This document shows, in pieces, positions 1 to 9,095 of a DNA stretch of 64,000 nucleotides. Position numbers and translations under genes: made by a program. The notes beneath the pieces are model-generated. The model made no database searches. It was not told where the DNA came from and was given only the letters and a program-made list of their open reading frames with translations. The stretch is from NCBI GenBank assembly GCA_036500605.1, contig DASYBU010000014.1, positions 248,001 to 312,000 on the forward strand, given 5' to 3'. Numbering within the stretch: the stretch's first letter is position 1; each line of letters starts with the position of its first letter. This DNA is from JAFALK01 sp036500605. GTDB lineage: Bacteria > Pseudomonadota > Gammaproteobacteria > Burkholderiales > Burkholderiaceae_C.

Positions 1-113
1 TGATGGCCAAGCTGCTGACAGCGGGTGCCGTGTTCATGTTCAACTTCGGCGCCCGCAAGGCGCTGCTGTTCTCTCGCCAGCGCAACAACAAAAAGAAACT
101 CGCCTACGCCTGA
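1..113 (+). CDS. GtrA-family membrane protein, C-terminal fragment
   Basis: Only the last 37 or so codons are in the window; the frame is open to position 1 and stops at TGA 111-113. The fragment has a hydrophobic stretch followed by FNFGARKALLFSR and a lysine-rich tail. This matches the usual end of GtrA-like proteins, where the last membrane helix runs into an F-N-F-x-x-R-K-x-x-x-F motif. GtrA proteins are small four-helix membrane proteins that help move or modify lipid-linked sugars. The next gene starts five bases later, so the two are probably co-transcribed. A second GtrA gene lies at 6005. The family call rests on a short piece. Confidence 0.6.
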   Translation, partial: MAKLLTAGAVFMFNFGARKALLFSRQRNNKKKLAYA

Positions 114-117
114 GCGC

Positions 118-1710
118 ATGAAAACCCACACCCTCATCATCGGCGCCGGCCCCGCAGGCCTCACCGCCGGCCTGGAACTGCTGCGCGCCGGCCAGCGAGA
201 CGTGACGATTCTCGAGGCGACGCAGGACATCGGCGGCCTCTCCAAGACCGTCAACCACAAGGGCAACCGCATCGACATCGGCGGCCACCGCTTCTTCAGC
301 AAATCTGACTGGGTGATGAACTGGTGGCGAGACATGCTGCCCGTTGCCCTGCCTGAAGGTGCCGGAGCAGAAAGCGATTTTCGCCTCGCCTATCAAGGCA
401 GCCAGGCGCTGCTCGGCGCGGCACGGATCCAGGCTCGCGAAAGCGATGAGCAGGTGATGCTGATCCGCAACCGGCGCTCGCGCATCTATTTCGGCGGCAA
501 CTTCTTTGACTACCCGCTCAAGCCCAGCCTCGACATGGCGCTCAAGATGGGCCCGGCGAAATGCGCGGCCTTCGCGGGCAGCTACGCCTACTCTTCGCTG
601 CGCCCGATCAGCCCGGAAAGAACGCTCGAAGATTTCTTCATCAACCGTTTCGGTCGCCAGCTCTACCGGCAGTTCTTCAAGGAATACACGGAGAAGGTCT
701 GGGGCGTGCCCTGTCACGAGATCAGCGCCGACTGGGGTGCGCAGCGCATCAAGAGCCTGTCGATCGGCAAGGCCTTGATGCATGCGGCTCGCAAGGCCCT
801 GGGCGGCTCTGATGCGCAGGCGCAGCAGACCTCGCTGATCGAGAGTTTTCTCTATCCCAAGTACGGCCCCGGCCAGATGTGGGAAACCGCCGCCGCCGAG
901 TTCGAGCGCCTGGGCGGCCGCCTGGTGCGCGGAGCGCGCGTGAGCGAGATCCGCCGCAGCGAGCAGCGCGTGACCGGTGTCCGCGCGGTTCGTGATGAAG
1001 ACGGCAGCGTGCTCGACATCGAGGCCTCGAACATCGTCTCCACGATGCCCGTGCGCGAGCTGATGCAGGCGTTGCGGCCAGCACCGCAACCACGTGCACT
1101 TGAAGTGGCCTCGGGCCTGCAGTACCGCGACTTCATCACCGTCGGCCTGCTCTACAAGAAGATGCGTGCCACGCCACTGACCGACAACTGGATCTACATC
1201 CAGGAGCCCGGCGTGAAGGTCGGTCGCCTGCAGATCTTCAACAACTGGAGCCCCTACATGGTGGCCGATCAGGCCACCTGCTGGGTCGGCCTGGAGTTCT
1301 TTGCGCGTGACGACGACGCGCTCTGGGCCCTGAGCGACGCCGACCTGAAGGCCCTGGCCCTGCGCGAGATGCAGCAGCTCAAGCTGGCCGATGAGGCCGA
1401 CGCGCTCGATGCCACCGTGATCCGCATGCCCAAGGCCTATCCCGCTTACTTCGGCGCGGCCTACGAGCAGTTCGACGAAGTAAAGCGTTACCTCGACGGC
1501 ATGCCCAATCTGTACCTGGTGGGTCGCAACGGCATGCACCGCTACAACAACCAGGATCACTCGATGCTCTCGGCCCGCCTGGCCGCGCAGGCCATCCTCG
1601 CCGGCAGCGGCAACCATGATGCGATCTGGGCGGTCAACATCGACGACGAATACCACGAGGAACAGTCGCAGGCGCCCGCCGCCGAGGCCGCCGAACTCGC
1701 GGTCAACTGA
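118..1710 (+). CDS. NAD(P)/FAD-dependent oxidoreductase (amine-oxidase/UDP-galactopyranose-mutase-like)
   Basis: The 530-residue product opens with a Rossmann FAD-binding motif, IIGAGPAGLTAG at about residues 6-17, followed by E-A-x-x-x-I-G-G-L and GGHRFFSK, a typical flavin-dependent amine oxidase/protoporphyrinogen-oxidase-like N-terminus. Near the C-terminus (about 460-500) the NLYLVGRNGMHRYNNQDHSM stretch is the second FAD-contact segment. Proteins of this type sit in bacterial polysaccharide and glycolipid loci, often with GtrA and GT2 genes as here. The substrate is not evident. I chose ATG 118, not the upstream ATG at 25, because 118 follows the GtrA stop directly and begins the dinucleotide fold at once. 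Confidence 0.85.
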   Translation: MKTHTLIIGAGPAGLTAGLELLRAGQRDVTILEATQDIGGLSKTVNHKGNRIDIGGHRFFSKSDWVMNWWRDMLPVALPEGAGAESDFRLAYQGSQALLGAARIQARESDEQVMLIRNRRSRIYFGGNFFDYPLKPSLDMALKMGPAKCAAFAGSYAYSSLRPISPERTLEDFFINRFGRQLYRQFFKEYTEKVWGVPCHEISADWGAQRIKSLSIGKALMHAARKALGGSDAQAQQTSLIESFLYPKYGPGQMWETAAAEFERLGGRLVRGARVSEIRRSEQRVTGVRAVRDEDGSVLDIEASNIVSTMPVRELMQALRPAPQPRALEVASGLQYRDFITVGLLYKKMRATPLTDNWIYIQEPGVKVGRLQIFNNWSPYMVADQATCWVGLEFFARDDDALWALSDADLKALALREMQQLKLADEADALDATVIRMPKAYPAYFGAAYEQFDEVKRYLDGMPNLYLVGRNGMHRYNNQDHSMLSARLAAQAILAGSGNHDAIWAVNIDDEYHEEQSQAPAAEAAELAVN

Positions 1711-1762
1711 GCGGGCCGCTACAGTTGCGCCTTTCTCCAAGGCGCAAACCCGCAACTCGCAA

Positions 1763-3505
1763 ATGGCCAAGACCGCTCCTCCCGCCCCGGCACCCCTCGC
1801 CCAGAGCTCGGCCTTGCCGATCTTGCCCGGCCTGATGCTGGTGCTGGCGGCCGCGGCGGCGCCGCATGTGGCGTACAGCCAGACGCCCTCGACCACGCTC
1901 TACAACCAGCTGGCCGCTGTGCTCGGCTGGGGGCTGGCCCTCTGGTGCATCGGCCGCAGCGTCGACAAGCTGCGCCTGGACGGCACGGCGGGAGCGCTGC
2001 TTCTGTTGCTGGCCTCGGTCTTCGTCTCGGTGTTGTGGAACCACCTGCCGCTGTCGCTGGCCCTGGAATCGGAAGCGCTGCTGTTTGCCGCGCTGACGGT
2101 CTATCTGGCCGGCGCCGGCATGCGAGAGACGCTGCGCGTTTCCGCCTTCAGCTGGCTGGCCTGGGGCCTGCTGGTCGCCGGCGTGTTGAGCCTGGTCGTC
2201 AGCGTCGTCCAGGTTTTCGTGCCCAGTTGGACCAACAGCTGGCTGATCGCACATTCGGGCCTGCCGGGCCGCGCGATCGGCAATATGCGCCAGCCCAACC
2301 ATCTGGCCAGCCTGATGATGTGGGCCTGCGTGGCGGTCACCTATCTGTGCGATCAGAAGCGGCTCGGGCGCGTGAGTGCCGTGGCGCTGCCGGGGCTGCT
2401 GTTTGCTTTCATCTTCGCAATCGTGCTCTCCGCTTCGCGCACGGGCATGGGTGGGATCGCGCTGCTGATGGTCTGGGGAGCGCTGGACAACAGCCTGAAG
2501 CGGAGCACGCGCCTCTGCCTGCTCGCCACACCGCTGATGCTGGGCCTGAGCTGGTGGTTGATGTCGCTGTGGGCCCATGCGGGCCACGTGTTCGGCGCCG
2601 AAGTGCGGCTGGAAAGCGAAGGCGCGGGATCGCCCTCGCGACTGGCCATCCTGCGCAACGCGTGGGAGCTGGTCAAACAGAATCCCTGGACGGGTGTGGG
2701 CTGGGGCGAGTTCAACCTCGCCTGGACGATGACGCCGTTCCCGGACCGCCCGATCGCCTTCTTCGATCACACGCACAACGTCTTGATGCAGCTGGCGGTT
2801 GAGCTGGGTCTGCCTCTCACCGCATTGATCACCGGCTTGCTGCTCTGGAGCCTGTGGCGCGCGCTGAGCGCGAGCATCGCGGCGCTGGGGACCGAGGCCG
2901 CCATGCGCCGCAGCGCGATCATGGTGGTGCTGACCATCGGCGTTCACAGCATGTTCGAGTACCCGCTCTGGTATGCCTACTTCCTGCTGCCCGCGGCGTT
3001 TGCCATGGGCCTGGCCGCGCCGGCCGGCGAACCGTCGCCGAAGAGTTCGGCCTCGGGGCTGCTTGAGATTTTCGGCGCCGTCCTGATTGCGGGCAGCCTT
3101 TACGCCGTGTGGGACTACTCGCGTGTCGTGCAGATCTATGCGCCGTCCGACAAGCCGACGCCTCTGGCGCAGCGTGTGCTGAACGGCCAGAACTCGATCT
3201 TCTTCTCGACCCAGGCCGACTACGCCGCCGCCACCAGCCTGCCCGACAACCCCTACGCGCTGGAGGCCACCGAGCGAACGGCGCACAACCTGATCGACGT
3301 GCGCCTGATGATGGATTGGGCCGAGACTCTTCATGCGGCCGGCGACGATGAACGAGCGCGTTATGTCGCCGCGCGACTGCGTGAGTTCCGCAACGCACAG
3401 GCCAACGACTGGTTCGCGCCGTGCAAGCTGCTGGCCGAGGGTGCTGAGCGTCCTTTCCAATGCGACCCGCCGAAGCGCAACTTCACCTGGCGAGAAATGC
3501 GTTGA
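1763..3505 (+). CDS. O-antigen ligase / PglL-type O-oligosaccharyltransferase
   Basis: The 580-residue polytopic membrane protein has about 10-12 hydrophobic segments and a soluble C-terminal part of about 100 residues. Family features are visible: an S-A-S-R-T-G segment (about residues 223-228), GVGWGEF around residue 312, and FDHTHNVLMQLAVELG around 335, the large periplasmic loop with the H-x-x-N core of Wzy_C/PglL ligases; HSMFEYPLWYAYFL follows. Such enzymes transfer lipid-linked glycans from undecaprenyl carrier to protein Ser/Thr (PglL) or to lipid A core (WaaL). The FEYPLWYAYFLLP region favours PglL, but target choice cannot be read from sequence. ATG 1763 begins MAKTAPP, after the previous stop. 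Confidence 0.8.
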   Translation: MAKTAPPAPAPLAQSSALPILPGLMLVLAAAAAPHVAYSQTPSTTLYNQLAAVLGWGLALWCIGRSVDKLRLDGTAGALLLLLASVFVSVLWNHLPLSLALESEALLFAALTVYLAGAGMRETLRVSAFSWLAWGLLVAGVLSLVVSVVQVFVPSWTNSWLIAHSGLPGRAIGNMRQPNHLASLMMWACVAVTYLCDQKRLGRVSAVALPGLLFAFIFAIVLSASRTGMGGIALLMVWGALDNSLKRSTRLCLLATPLMLGLSWWLMSLWAHAGHVFGAEVRLESEGAGSPSRLAILRNAWELVKQNPWTGVGWGEFNLAWTMTPFPDRPIAFFDHTHNVLMQLAVELGLPLTALITGLLLWSLWRALSASIAALGTEAAMRRSAIMVVLTIGVHSMFEYPLWYAYFLLPAAFAMGLAAPAGEPSPKSSASGLLEIFGAVLIAGSLYAVWDYSRVVQIYAPSDKPTPLAQRVLNGQNSIFFSTQADYAAATSLPDNPYALEATERTAHNLIDVRLMMDWAETLHAAGDDERARYVAARLREFRNAQANDWFAPCKLLAEGAERPFQCDPPKRNFTWREMR

Positions 3506-4950
3506 AGCGCGGCGAAGGCGCTGGACTGACGCCGCTCGACGGCTTGATCTGCGCCTACCTCGCGCTGCCCCTGCTGCTGTTCTGCGCCTGGTTCAAATGG
3601 CCCGTCGCGATCGGATTTGCGGCACTGCTGCTGCTGGGCGCGCGCGCGGCTTTGCTCGGTGCCTGGCGCGGCGAGCTCGGGGTATCTAGCCGGCTGATCT
3701 TGATGATCGCCGTCGTCTCGCTCGCGTGGACGGCGCTGGCCGGCTTGGGTCACTTCTTCTACGCCAATCTGGATTGGGTGACCCGCGATGCGGTCCTGCA
3801 CGACCTGAGCACCACGGCGTGGCCGCCGCAATACGCGGCTCGGGGCGATGAGCCGCTGATCTTGCGCGCGCCGGTCGGCTTTTATCTTCCCGCTGCTGCC
3901 GCGGGCGCCTGGCTCGGCCTGCAGGCCGCCGATCTGCTGCTGTATCTCTGGACGGCGCTCGGATTTGCCTTGTTCCTGTGCGCCGCGACGACGCTGTTCT
4001 CGACGCGCCGCCAACGCCTCATTGCCTGTGCCGTGCTGATCGGCTTCGGCGGCCTGGACCTGGTGGGCATCCTGCTGCTGGGAGGCACCTGGCCGCAGCC
4101 GGGCGAGCACATCGAATGGTGGGCCCAGTTCGCGCAGTACTCCTCCCACTCGACGCTGATGTTCTGGGTGCCCAATCACGCCTTGCCCGCCTGGCTGGGC
4201 CTCGCCCTGGTACTGCGCCACTGGCGACAGCCTGCGCTGGCGCGCATCACGCCCTTGCTGGCGGCAGCGATCACGCTGTGGTCGCCGCTCGCGGCGCTGG
4301 GCCTGGCGCCGTTCTTCATCGCCGGGCTCGATTGGCGGCGCGATCTGCGCCAGCTCTTTTCGGCACGCAGCGGCTGGCCGCTCTTCGTGATCGGTCTTGT
4401 TGTTGCGCGCTACATCACGATGGACACGCAGGCGCTGGCGCATGGCTGGGCTGTCAACGCGTTTGCGAGCGCCGGCGAGTTCTGGTTCTTCTATGCCGTG
4501 TTCTGCCTGCTCGAGTTCGGCCTGCTGGCCTGGGCACTGGTCCGCCTTGGCGCGTTCAACCTCCAGCTGGGGCTGGCGGTCATCATCCTGCTGCTGCTGC
4601 CGTTTTATCAGTTCGGGCCGGGCAACGACCTCGCGATGCGCAGCTCCATTCCCGCGCTCGCCGTGCTCGCCCTGGCGACGGTGCGGCCGCTCGCGGACGC
4701 CGGCCGCTCCGGCTGGCGCTATGCCTTGATGCTCATCCTGGGCATCGGGGCGGTCGGCGCCGCGCAGGAGCCGGAGCGCGCCCTGCTGATGCCGCGCTGG
4801 GCGCCCTCGAGCCACTCGCTGGACCAGTTGTCGCAAGAGCATCGATCCAGGTATATCGCTGCCTTGCCGGCGAACTATGTCGGCCGCCTCAACCGGGCCG
4901 ATCTGGCCCTGCTGATGCGCTCGCCAAGCCCCGTCCAGGCTTCGCGTTAG
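3460..4950 (+). CDS. Polytopic membrane protein, function unknown (possible GT-C-type)
   Basis: This 496-residue product is almost wholly hydrophobic, with about ten predicted membrane helices and a cytoplasmic or periplasmic tail of about 60 residues. The first long loop carries N-L-D-W-V-T-R-D-A-V-L-H-D at about residues 103-115, an acidic loop after the first helices that recalls GT-C glycosyltransferases, but I do not recognise the family. The start is uncertain: ATG 3460 overlaps the ligase gene by 46 bases, while TTG 3502 would give a 4-base overlap with its stop. The close coupling to the ligase and the convergent GT2 gene suggest a role in the same glycan pathway. Confidence 0.7.
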   Translation: MRPAEAQLHLARNALKRGEGAGLTPLDGLICAYLALPLLLFCAWFKWPVAIGFAALLLLGARAALLGAWRGELGVSSRLILMIAVVSLAWTALAGLGHFFYANLDWVTRDAVLHDLSTTAWPPQYAARGDEPLILRAPVGFYLPAAAAGAWLGLQAADLLLYLWTALGFALFLCAATTLFSTRRQRLIACAVLIGFGGLDLVGILLLGGTWPQPGEHIEWWAQFAQYSSHSTLMFWVPNHALPAWLGLALVLRHWRQPALARITPLLAAAITLWSPLAALGLAPFFIAGLDWRRDLRQLFSARSGWPLFVIGLVVARYITMDTQALAHGWAVNAFASAGEFWFFYAVFCLLEFGLLAWALVRLGAFNLQLGLAVIILLLLPFYQFGPGNDLAMRSSIPALAVLALATVRPLADAGRSGWRYALMLILGIGAVGAAQEPERALLMPRWAPSSHSLDQLSQEHRSRYIAALPANYVGRLNRADLALLMRSPSPVQASR

Positions 4951-5918
4951 AGATCCTCGCGCGGCGCCGGCTTGTCGGCATCGAAGTTCACGCGCATCTT
5001 CTCGACCACCCAAGGATTGCGCTGCAGGCGCTGGTGGATCGCCGCGACGTATTCGCCGATCAAGCCCATGATGAGAATCTGCACCGAGGCGAACAGGAAG
5101 ATGCCGATCAGCAATGGCGCCTGGCCGAGCGGGAACGCATTCCAGAACAGCAGCTTCGCCACCAGGTAGCCGCCCGCAATCAGGAAGCCGAAGGCGGACA
5201 GCACCAAGCCTGTGAGGGTGGCGACTCGCACGGGCGCCTTGCTCATCGAGGTCAGGCCCAGCACGAACTGGTCGATCAGGTTCAGCAGGTCGATCTTGGT
5301 AGCCCCGTGCTTGCGAGGCGGCTTGTCGTAGGCGATGGTCGTCGAGGGCAGGCCGATCTCGGCCACCAGCGCGCGCGGCACGGGGCTGGGGCCGCCCATT
5401 CCGCGCATGGTTTCGACGACCCGCCGCGAATAGAGGCCGAAGCCGGTGAAGGCCTCGATGATCGGGTTCGAGTCGCTGACCTTGCCCATGATCTTGTAAT
5501 AGGCGCTGCGGCAGCACCGCATCACGAAGCCGTCGGTACTGCTCTTGTAGACGCCGGCCACCACATCGAAGCCACGCTCCCAGTTCGCCACGAAGTCAGG
5601 GATCATCTCGGGCAGGTCTTGCAGGTCACTGGCGAGGTAGATGCAAGCCTCGCCGGTCGCCTGCATCAAGGCGTGGAAGGGCGAGCGGATCGGGCCGAAG
5701 TTGCGTGCATTGACGATCAGCTTGACGCGCGGGTCGCGGCTGCACCAGGCATTCACCAGCTCGACGGTGCGGTCCGTGGAGGCGTTGTCGATCCAGATGA
5801 TTTCGAGCGCGTAGCGCTGCTCAAGGCCCGCGCAGGCGGCGAAGACCCGCTTGAACCATTCATCGACATTGCCTTCCTCGTTGAACGAACCCGTGACAAG
5901 GCTGAGCGTCTTTTGCAT
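4947..5918 (-). CDS. GT2 family glycosyltransferase (DPM1/GtrB-like)
   Basis: The 323-residue protein has a GT-A fold N-terminus: SLVTGSFNEEGN near the start, IIWIDNASTDRT at about 40-51 (nucleotide binding), and YLASDLQDLPEMIP at about 93-106, where the D-x-Q/D element binds the metal and sugar nucleotide. Two C-terminal helices (about 230-285) anchor it, as in polyprenol-phosphate sugar transferases such as GtrB and DPM1. It would load a sugar from a nucleotide donor onto undecaprenyl phosphate on the inner face of the membrane. The next gene, on the other strand, is GtrA, the classic partner for flipping that product. Confidence 0.88.
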   Translation of the reverse strand: MQKTLSLVTGSFNEEGNVDEWFKRVFAACAGLEQRYALEIIWIDNASTDRTVELVNAWCSRDPRVKLIVNARNFGPIRSPFHALMQATGEACIYLASDLQDLPEMIPDFVANWERGFDVVAGVYKSSTDGFVMRCCRSAYYKIMGKVSDSNPIIEAFTGFGLYSRRVVETMRGMGGPSPVPRALVAEIGLPSTTIAYDKPPRKHGATKIDLLNLIDQFVLGLTSMSKAPVRVATLTGLVLSAFGFLIAGGYLVAKLLFWNAFPLGQAPLLIGIFLFASVQILIMGLIGEYVAAIHQRLQRNPWVVEKMRVNFDADKPAPREDL

Positions 5919-6004
5919 GGATGGAGAAAACGGGGGAGAGGTCGTGATCGATCCGCTGGCGCGACGATAAGATGCGGGCCGTCGGGACTAGGCGCTCAGC
6001 CATT

Positions 6005-6406
6005 ATGGACGCGGGACGGCTCATCAAAATGCTCAGCGGCCACCAGCCCATCCGCTTCCTGCTGGCCGGCGCTGTGAACACCTTGTTTGGGCTCGCGGCC
6101 TATGTCGGCGGCATTTTTGCTGGCCTGCCGCCGTGGTTGGCGATCCTGGTCAGCACGGTCGCCGGCGTCGCGTTCAACTTCGTGTCCTTCGGCGGCTACG
6201 CGTTTCGCGACCTGTCGCTGCGCCGCCTGCCGCGTTTCCTGTGCAGCTACGCGGCGACCTATCTCTTCAACCTCGCGGCGTTCCATGCACTCAGCGGCTG
6301 GCTCGGCAGCGCGATCTGGTGCCAGGTGATCCTCACGCCGGTGGTGGCGCTGTTCTCCTACTGGTCGATGTCGAACTTCGTGTTCGTGCGCGAACCGCAG
6401 CGCTGA
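6005..6406 (+). CDS. GtrA family protein
   Basis: The 133-residue product has four hydrophobic segments and the GtrA signature: an early FLLAGAVNTLFGLAAYV helix, a central AFNFVSFGGYAFR and a terminal YWSMSNFVFVRE. GtrA proteins work with a GT2 prenyl-phosphate sugar transferase, probably as the flippase for undecaprenyl-phosphate-linked sugar. That partner (4947-5918) is divergently placed with an 86-base gap. ATG 6005 (MDAGRLIK) gives the usual family length; an in-frame ATG at 5972 would add eleven unrelated residues. Confidence 0.88.
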   Translation: MDAGRLIKMLSGHQPIRFLLAGAVNTLFGLAAYVGGIFAGLPPWLAILVSTVAGVAFNFVSFGGYAFRDLSLRRLPRFLCSYAATYLFNLAAFHALSGWLGSAIWCQVILTPVVALFSYWSMSNFVFVREPQR

Positions 6407-6410
6407 GCGC

Positions 6411-6890
6411 TCAGCCGGCCGACCAGTCGCCCGACTTCCCGCCGTGCTTTTCCAGCACCCGCACGTTCTCCATCACCATGCCGCGATCGACCGCTTTCAC
6501 CATGTCGTAGATGGTCAGCAGGCCGATCTGCACGGCGGTCAGCGCTTCCATCTCGACGCCGGTGCGGCCCAGGGTTTCGACCTGCGCAATGCAGTGAACC
6601 TGGCTGGCGGCAGCGTCGATTTCAAATTCCACCGTCACGCGCGTGAGCGGCAGCGGATGGCACAGCGGGATCAGATCGGCCGTGCGCTTGGCCGCCTGGA
6701 TGGCCGCGATGCGCGCCACGCCGAGCACATCGCCCTTCTTGGCCGTGCCGGTCTCGATCAGGGCCAGCGTCGCCGCCTGCATGCGGATCGTGCCGGCGGC
6801 GCGGGCGATGCGATGCGTTTCCTGCTTGGCCGAAACATCCACCATCTGGGCCTGGCCTTGGGCGTCAAAATGGGTGAGCGGTGAATTCAT
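6411..6890 (-). CDS. moaC: Cyclic pyranopterin monophosphate synthase MoaC
   Basis: The 159-residue protein has the normal MoaC length and its conserved blocks: MVDVSAKQETHRIARA near the N-terminus, LIPLCHPLPLTRV at about residues 76-88, TGVEMEALTAVQIGLLTIYDMVKAVD at about 113-138, and the C-terminal KHGGKSGDW. With MoaA it converts GTP to cyclic pyranopterin monophosphate, the first step of molybdenum cofactor synthesis. ATG 6890 begins MNSPLTHFD; a much longer upstream frame is only antisense to the M48 protease gene. No other moa gene is in the window. Confidence 0.96.
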   Translation of the reverse strand: MNSPLTHFDAQGQAQMVDVSAKQETHRIARAAGTIRMQAATLALIETGTAKKGDVLGVARIAAIQAAKRTADLIPLCHPLPLTRVTVEFEIDAAASQVHCIAQVETLGRTGVEMEALTAVQIGLLTIYDMVKAVDRGMVMENVRVLEKHGGKSGDWSAG

Positions 6891-6971
6891 GGCAACAATC
6901 GGGAAAAACCGGGCAGCGGAAGTGCTGTCATCATAGGCAGCTGGCGCGGGGGTCCGCCCAAGGAGACATTG

Positions 6972-8555
6972 TTGGTCCTGTTCAGTCATCGAGCAAAACG
7001 CCTGACGGCTTTCGCCCTGTGCGCGACGCTGTTGCTGAGCGCTGTCAGCCCGGCCGTCGCGCAGGTCAATCTGCCGTCCCTGGGCGATGCGGTCTCGCAG
7101 GATCTTGACGTCGGCACCGAGCGCAAATACGGCGACGAGGTGATGCGCGAGATCCGGCTCGACCCCGACTATCTCGACGATCCGATCCTGCAGGAATACC
7201 TGGTCGACACCTGGAACCCGCTGGTAGCCGCGGCGCGCAAGCTCGGCAACATCACCGACGAGACCTCGGACCGCTTTGCCTGGCAGACCTTCCTGGTTCG
7301 CGACAACACGATCAATGCCTTCGCCTTGCCGGGCGGTTTTGTCGGCGTGAACCTGGGCCTGATCGCCATGACCGGCTCGCGTGACGAGCTGGCTTCCGTG
7401 TTGGGCCACGAGCTCTCGCACGTCACGCAGCGCCATATCGCGCGGCGCATTGCCGGCGATTCGCGCAACGGCATGCTCGCCACGGCGGGGATGATCCTGG
7501 CCCTGCTGGCTGCCACGCGCGGCAACGGCGATGCGGCGCAGGCTGCGATCATGACCAGCCAGGCTGCAGCGGCGGCTGCTTCGCTGGCCTTCTCGCGCGA
7601 CATGGAGCGCGAGGCCGACCGCGTCGGCTTCCAGGTCATGACCACGGCCGGCTACTCCAGCGCCGGCATGGCCAGCATGTTCGAACGCATGGAGCAGGCC
7701 ACGCACCTGATGGATTCGGGCAACTACCCTTATCTGCGCTCTCACCCGCTGACCACCGAACGGATCGGTGATGCGCGCGCACGCGTCGGCGCGCGCAACT
7801 TCGTGCGCCCGATCGGCACGCCCGAACACGCCATGATGGCGGCTCGCGCCCGCGTCTTGATGGACCCGCGGGCCGAGAGCTGGATGGCGCTGCAGAAGCT
7901 CGACGGCGGCACGCGCGATGTGCCCATCGACGGCAAGGGGCTCGACCAGCTCGGTGCGCGCTACGCCAGCGCGCTGGCCTCGATCAAGCTGCGCGATTGG
8001 GCACGTGCCGAGCGCGCCATCAATGCGGCCCAGGATCTGCTTCACGGCTTCGGTGATGACGCACGTGCCGAGCGCACGCTGGTCTATCTGCGTGCCGAGC
8101 TTGCGCAAGCGCGCCAGCAACCTGCCGCAGGCTTGGCCGTGCTCGACACCTTGGGCGCCGAGCGCTCGCGGCCCCTGCTGATGCAGCGCGCCGGCTTGAG
8201 TCTTGAGGACCCTAACCCCGTGTCCGCACGCAATGCTGCGGATGCCCTGCAAACCTGGGTGAGCCTCAATCCGCGCGACATGCTGGCCTGGAACACCTTG
8301 AGCCAGCTGTGGGACCGTTTGGGGCAGCCCTTGCGTGCCGTGCGCGCGATGGCCGAGGCTCGCGCCGCGGCGGGCGATCTCAGCGGTGCGATTGATCGCC
8401 TGCGTTCAGGCCTGCGCATGTCGCGCGGCCGCGATGCCGATCAGATCGAAGCCGCGGTCATCGACGCGCGATTGCGCACGCTGCTCTACCAGCGCCGCCA
8501 GGTGATGGCCGATCTGTATCCCAACGGGCCGCCGCGCGGCGCCGAAGAGCCCTGA
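6972..8555 (+). CDS. Periplasmic M48 family zinc metalloprotease with TPR-like tail (BepA/YfgC-like)
   Basis: The protein of about 527 residues has a signal peptide ending ...SPAVAQ, then an M48 protease domain with the HExxH zinc site in GHELSHVTQRH (about residue 145) and the second zinc ligand in MEREADRVG. The C-terminal half is alpha-helical and TPR-like, as in BepA, which degrades misfolded outer-membrane proteins or helps assemble LptD and BAM substrates. The start is a TTG: AAGGAGA ends at 6966, so TTG 6972 has better spacing (5 nt) than TTG 6969. Divergent from moaC. Outer-membrane quality control is the likely job. Confidence 0.88.
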   Translation: MVLFSHRAKRLTAFALCATLLLSAVSPAVAQVNLPSLGDAVSQDLDVGTERKYGDEVMREIRLDPDYLDDPILQEYLVDTWNPLVAAARKLGNITDETSDRFAWQTFLVRDNTINAFALPGGFVGVNLGLIAMTGSRDELASVLGHELSHVTQRHIARRIAGDSRNGMLATAGMILALLAATRGNGDAAQAAIMTSQAAAAAASLAFSRDMEREADRVGFQVMTTAGYSSAGMASMFERMEQATHLMDSGNYPYLRSHPLTTERIGDARARVGARNFVRPIGTPEHAMMAARARVLMDPRAESWMALQKLDGGTRDVPIDGKGLDQLGARYASALASIKLRDWARAERAINAAQDLLHGFGDDARAERTLVYLRAELAQARQQPAAGLAVLDTLGAERSRPLLMQRAGLSLEDPNPVSARNAADALQTWVSLNPRDMLAWNTLSQLWDRLGQPLRAVRAMAEARAAAGDLSGAIDRLRSGLRMSRGRDADQIEAAVIDARLRTLLYQRRQVMADLYPNGPPRGAEEP

Positions 8556-8559
8556 CCCA

Positions 8560-8919
8560 TCAGACCTCGCGCGGCTCGAACACGCGCTCGATCAGCACGT
8601 CGATCAACATGCCGCACAGGCTGTAGATCAGCGAGCCGATCAAGGCCGCGCCGAAGCCGGTGACGCCAAAGCCGTCGAGCAGGTTCGCTGCCGACCAGAA
8701 CATCAGCGCGTTGATCACGAACAGAAAGAGCCCGAGGCTCAAGACCGTGACCGGCAAGGTCAGCAGCACCAGCACCGGACGAAGCAAGGTGTTGAGCAGA
8801 CCCAGCACCAAGGCCGCGATCAGGGCCGAGCCAAAGCTCTTGACCACGACCCCGGGGTAGAGATGGGCCACCAGCAGGAGCGCCAGGGCCAGGAGAAACC
8901 AACGAGCAAGCGTCTTCAT
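8560..8919 (-). CDS. Phage holin family 4 / YvlD-like small membrane protein
   Basis: The 119-residue product is made of four hydrophobic segments with NTLLRPVLVLLTLPVTVLSLG in the middle, the signature of the Phage_holin_4_2/YvlD family. Despite the name, chromosomal members are ordinary inner-membrane proteins of unclear function and are not lysis genes. ATG 8919 (MKTLARWF) was preferred over 9000 because the extra residues look non-coding and the hydrophobic core starts at once. It is convergent with the M48 gene and divergent from tonB. Confidence 0.8.
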   Translation of the reverse strand: MKTLARWFLLALALLLVAHLYPGVVVKSFGSALIAALVLGLLNTLLRPVLVLLTLPVTVLSLGLFLFVINALMFWSAANLLDGFGVTGFGAALIGSLIYSLCGMLIDVLIERVFEPREV

Positions 8920-9026
8920 GGGCGCGAGCATAACCACCTGCTCGCCGCCCTGGCAGAGGGCCGCGCCCGAGCAGGCTGAATCGTGACGGGACAGCGACAC
9001 GCAAGATTTGTCGTGCTCGCACGTCA

Positions 9027-9045
9027 GATAATGCGAATCGTTCTC
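9027..9045 (+). promoter_or_regulatory. Fur box upstream of tonB
   Basis: GATAATGCGAATCGTTCTC matches the 19-base Fur consensus GATAATGATAATCATTATC at 15 positions, counted by eye. It lies about 50 bases before the tonB start and directly ahead of an iron-uptake operon, where a Fur operator is expected. Repression under iron-replete conditions is inferred. Confidence 0.82.
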
Positions 9046-9095
9046 GTTTGTGTTAGTCTTCGCTCAACGATTGATTCTGTTTCGTTTCGCGCCCC

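Noticed and set aside
40..1896. 618-residue minus-strand frame opposite the FAD oxidoreductase
   Set aside because: Antisense shadow in GC-rich DNA; low-complexity composition and no family features.
3361..5517. 718-residue minus-strand frame
   Set aside because: Mostly antisense to the membrane-protein gene; only the overlap with the GT2 gene in another frame is real coding.
6891..8252. Long upstream extension of the moaC frame
   Set aside because: It is antisense to the M48 protease gene; MoaC starts at 6890.
8560..8919. Holin-like gene as a sign of prophage
   Set aside because: This family is common in chromosomes and no other phage gene is near.
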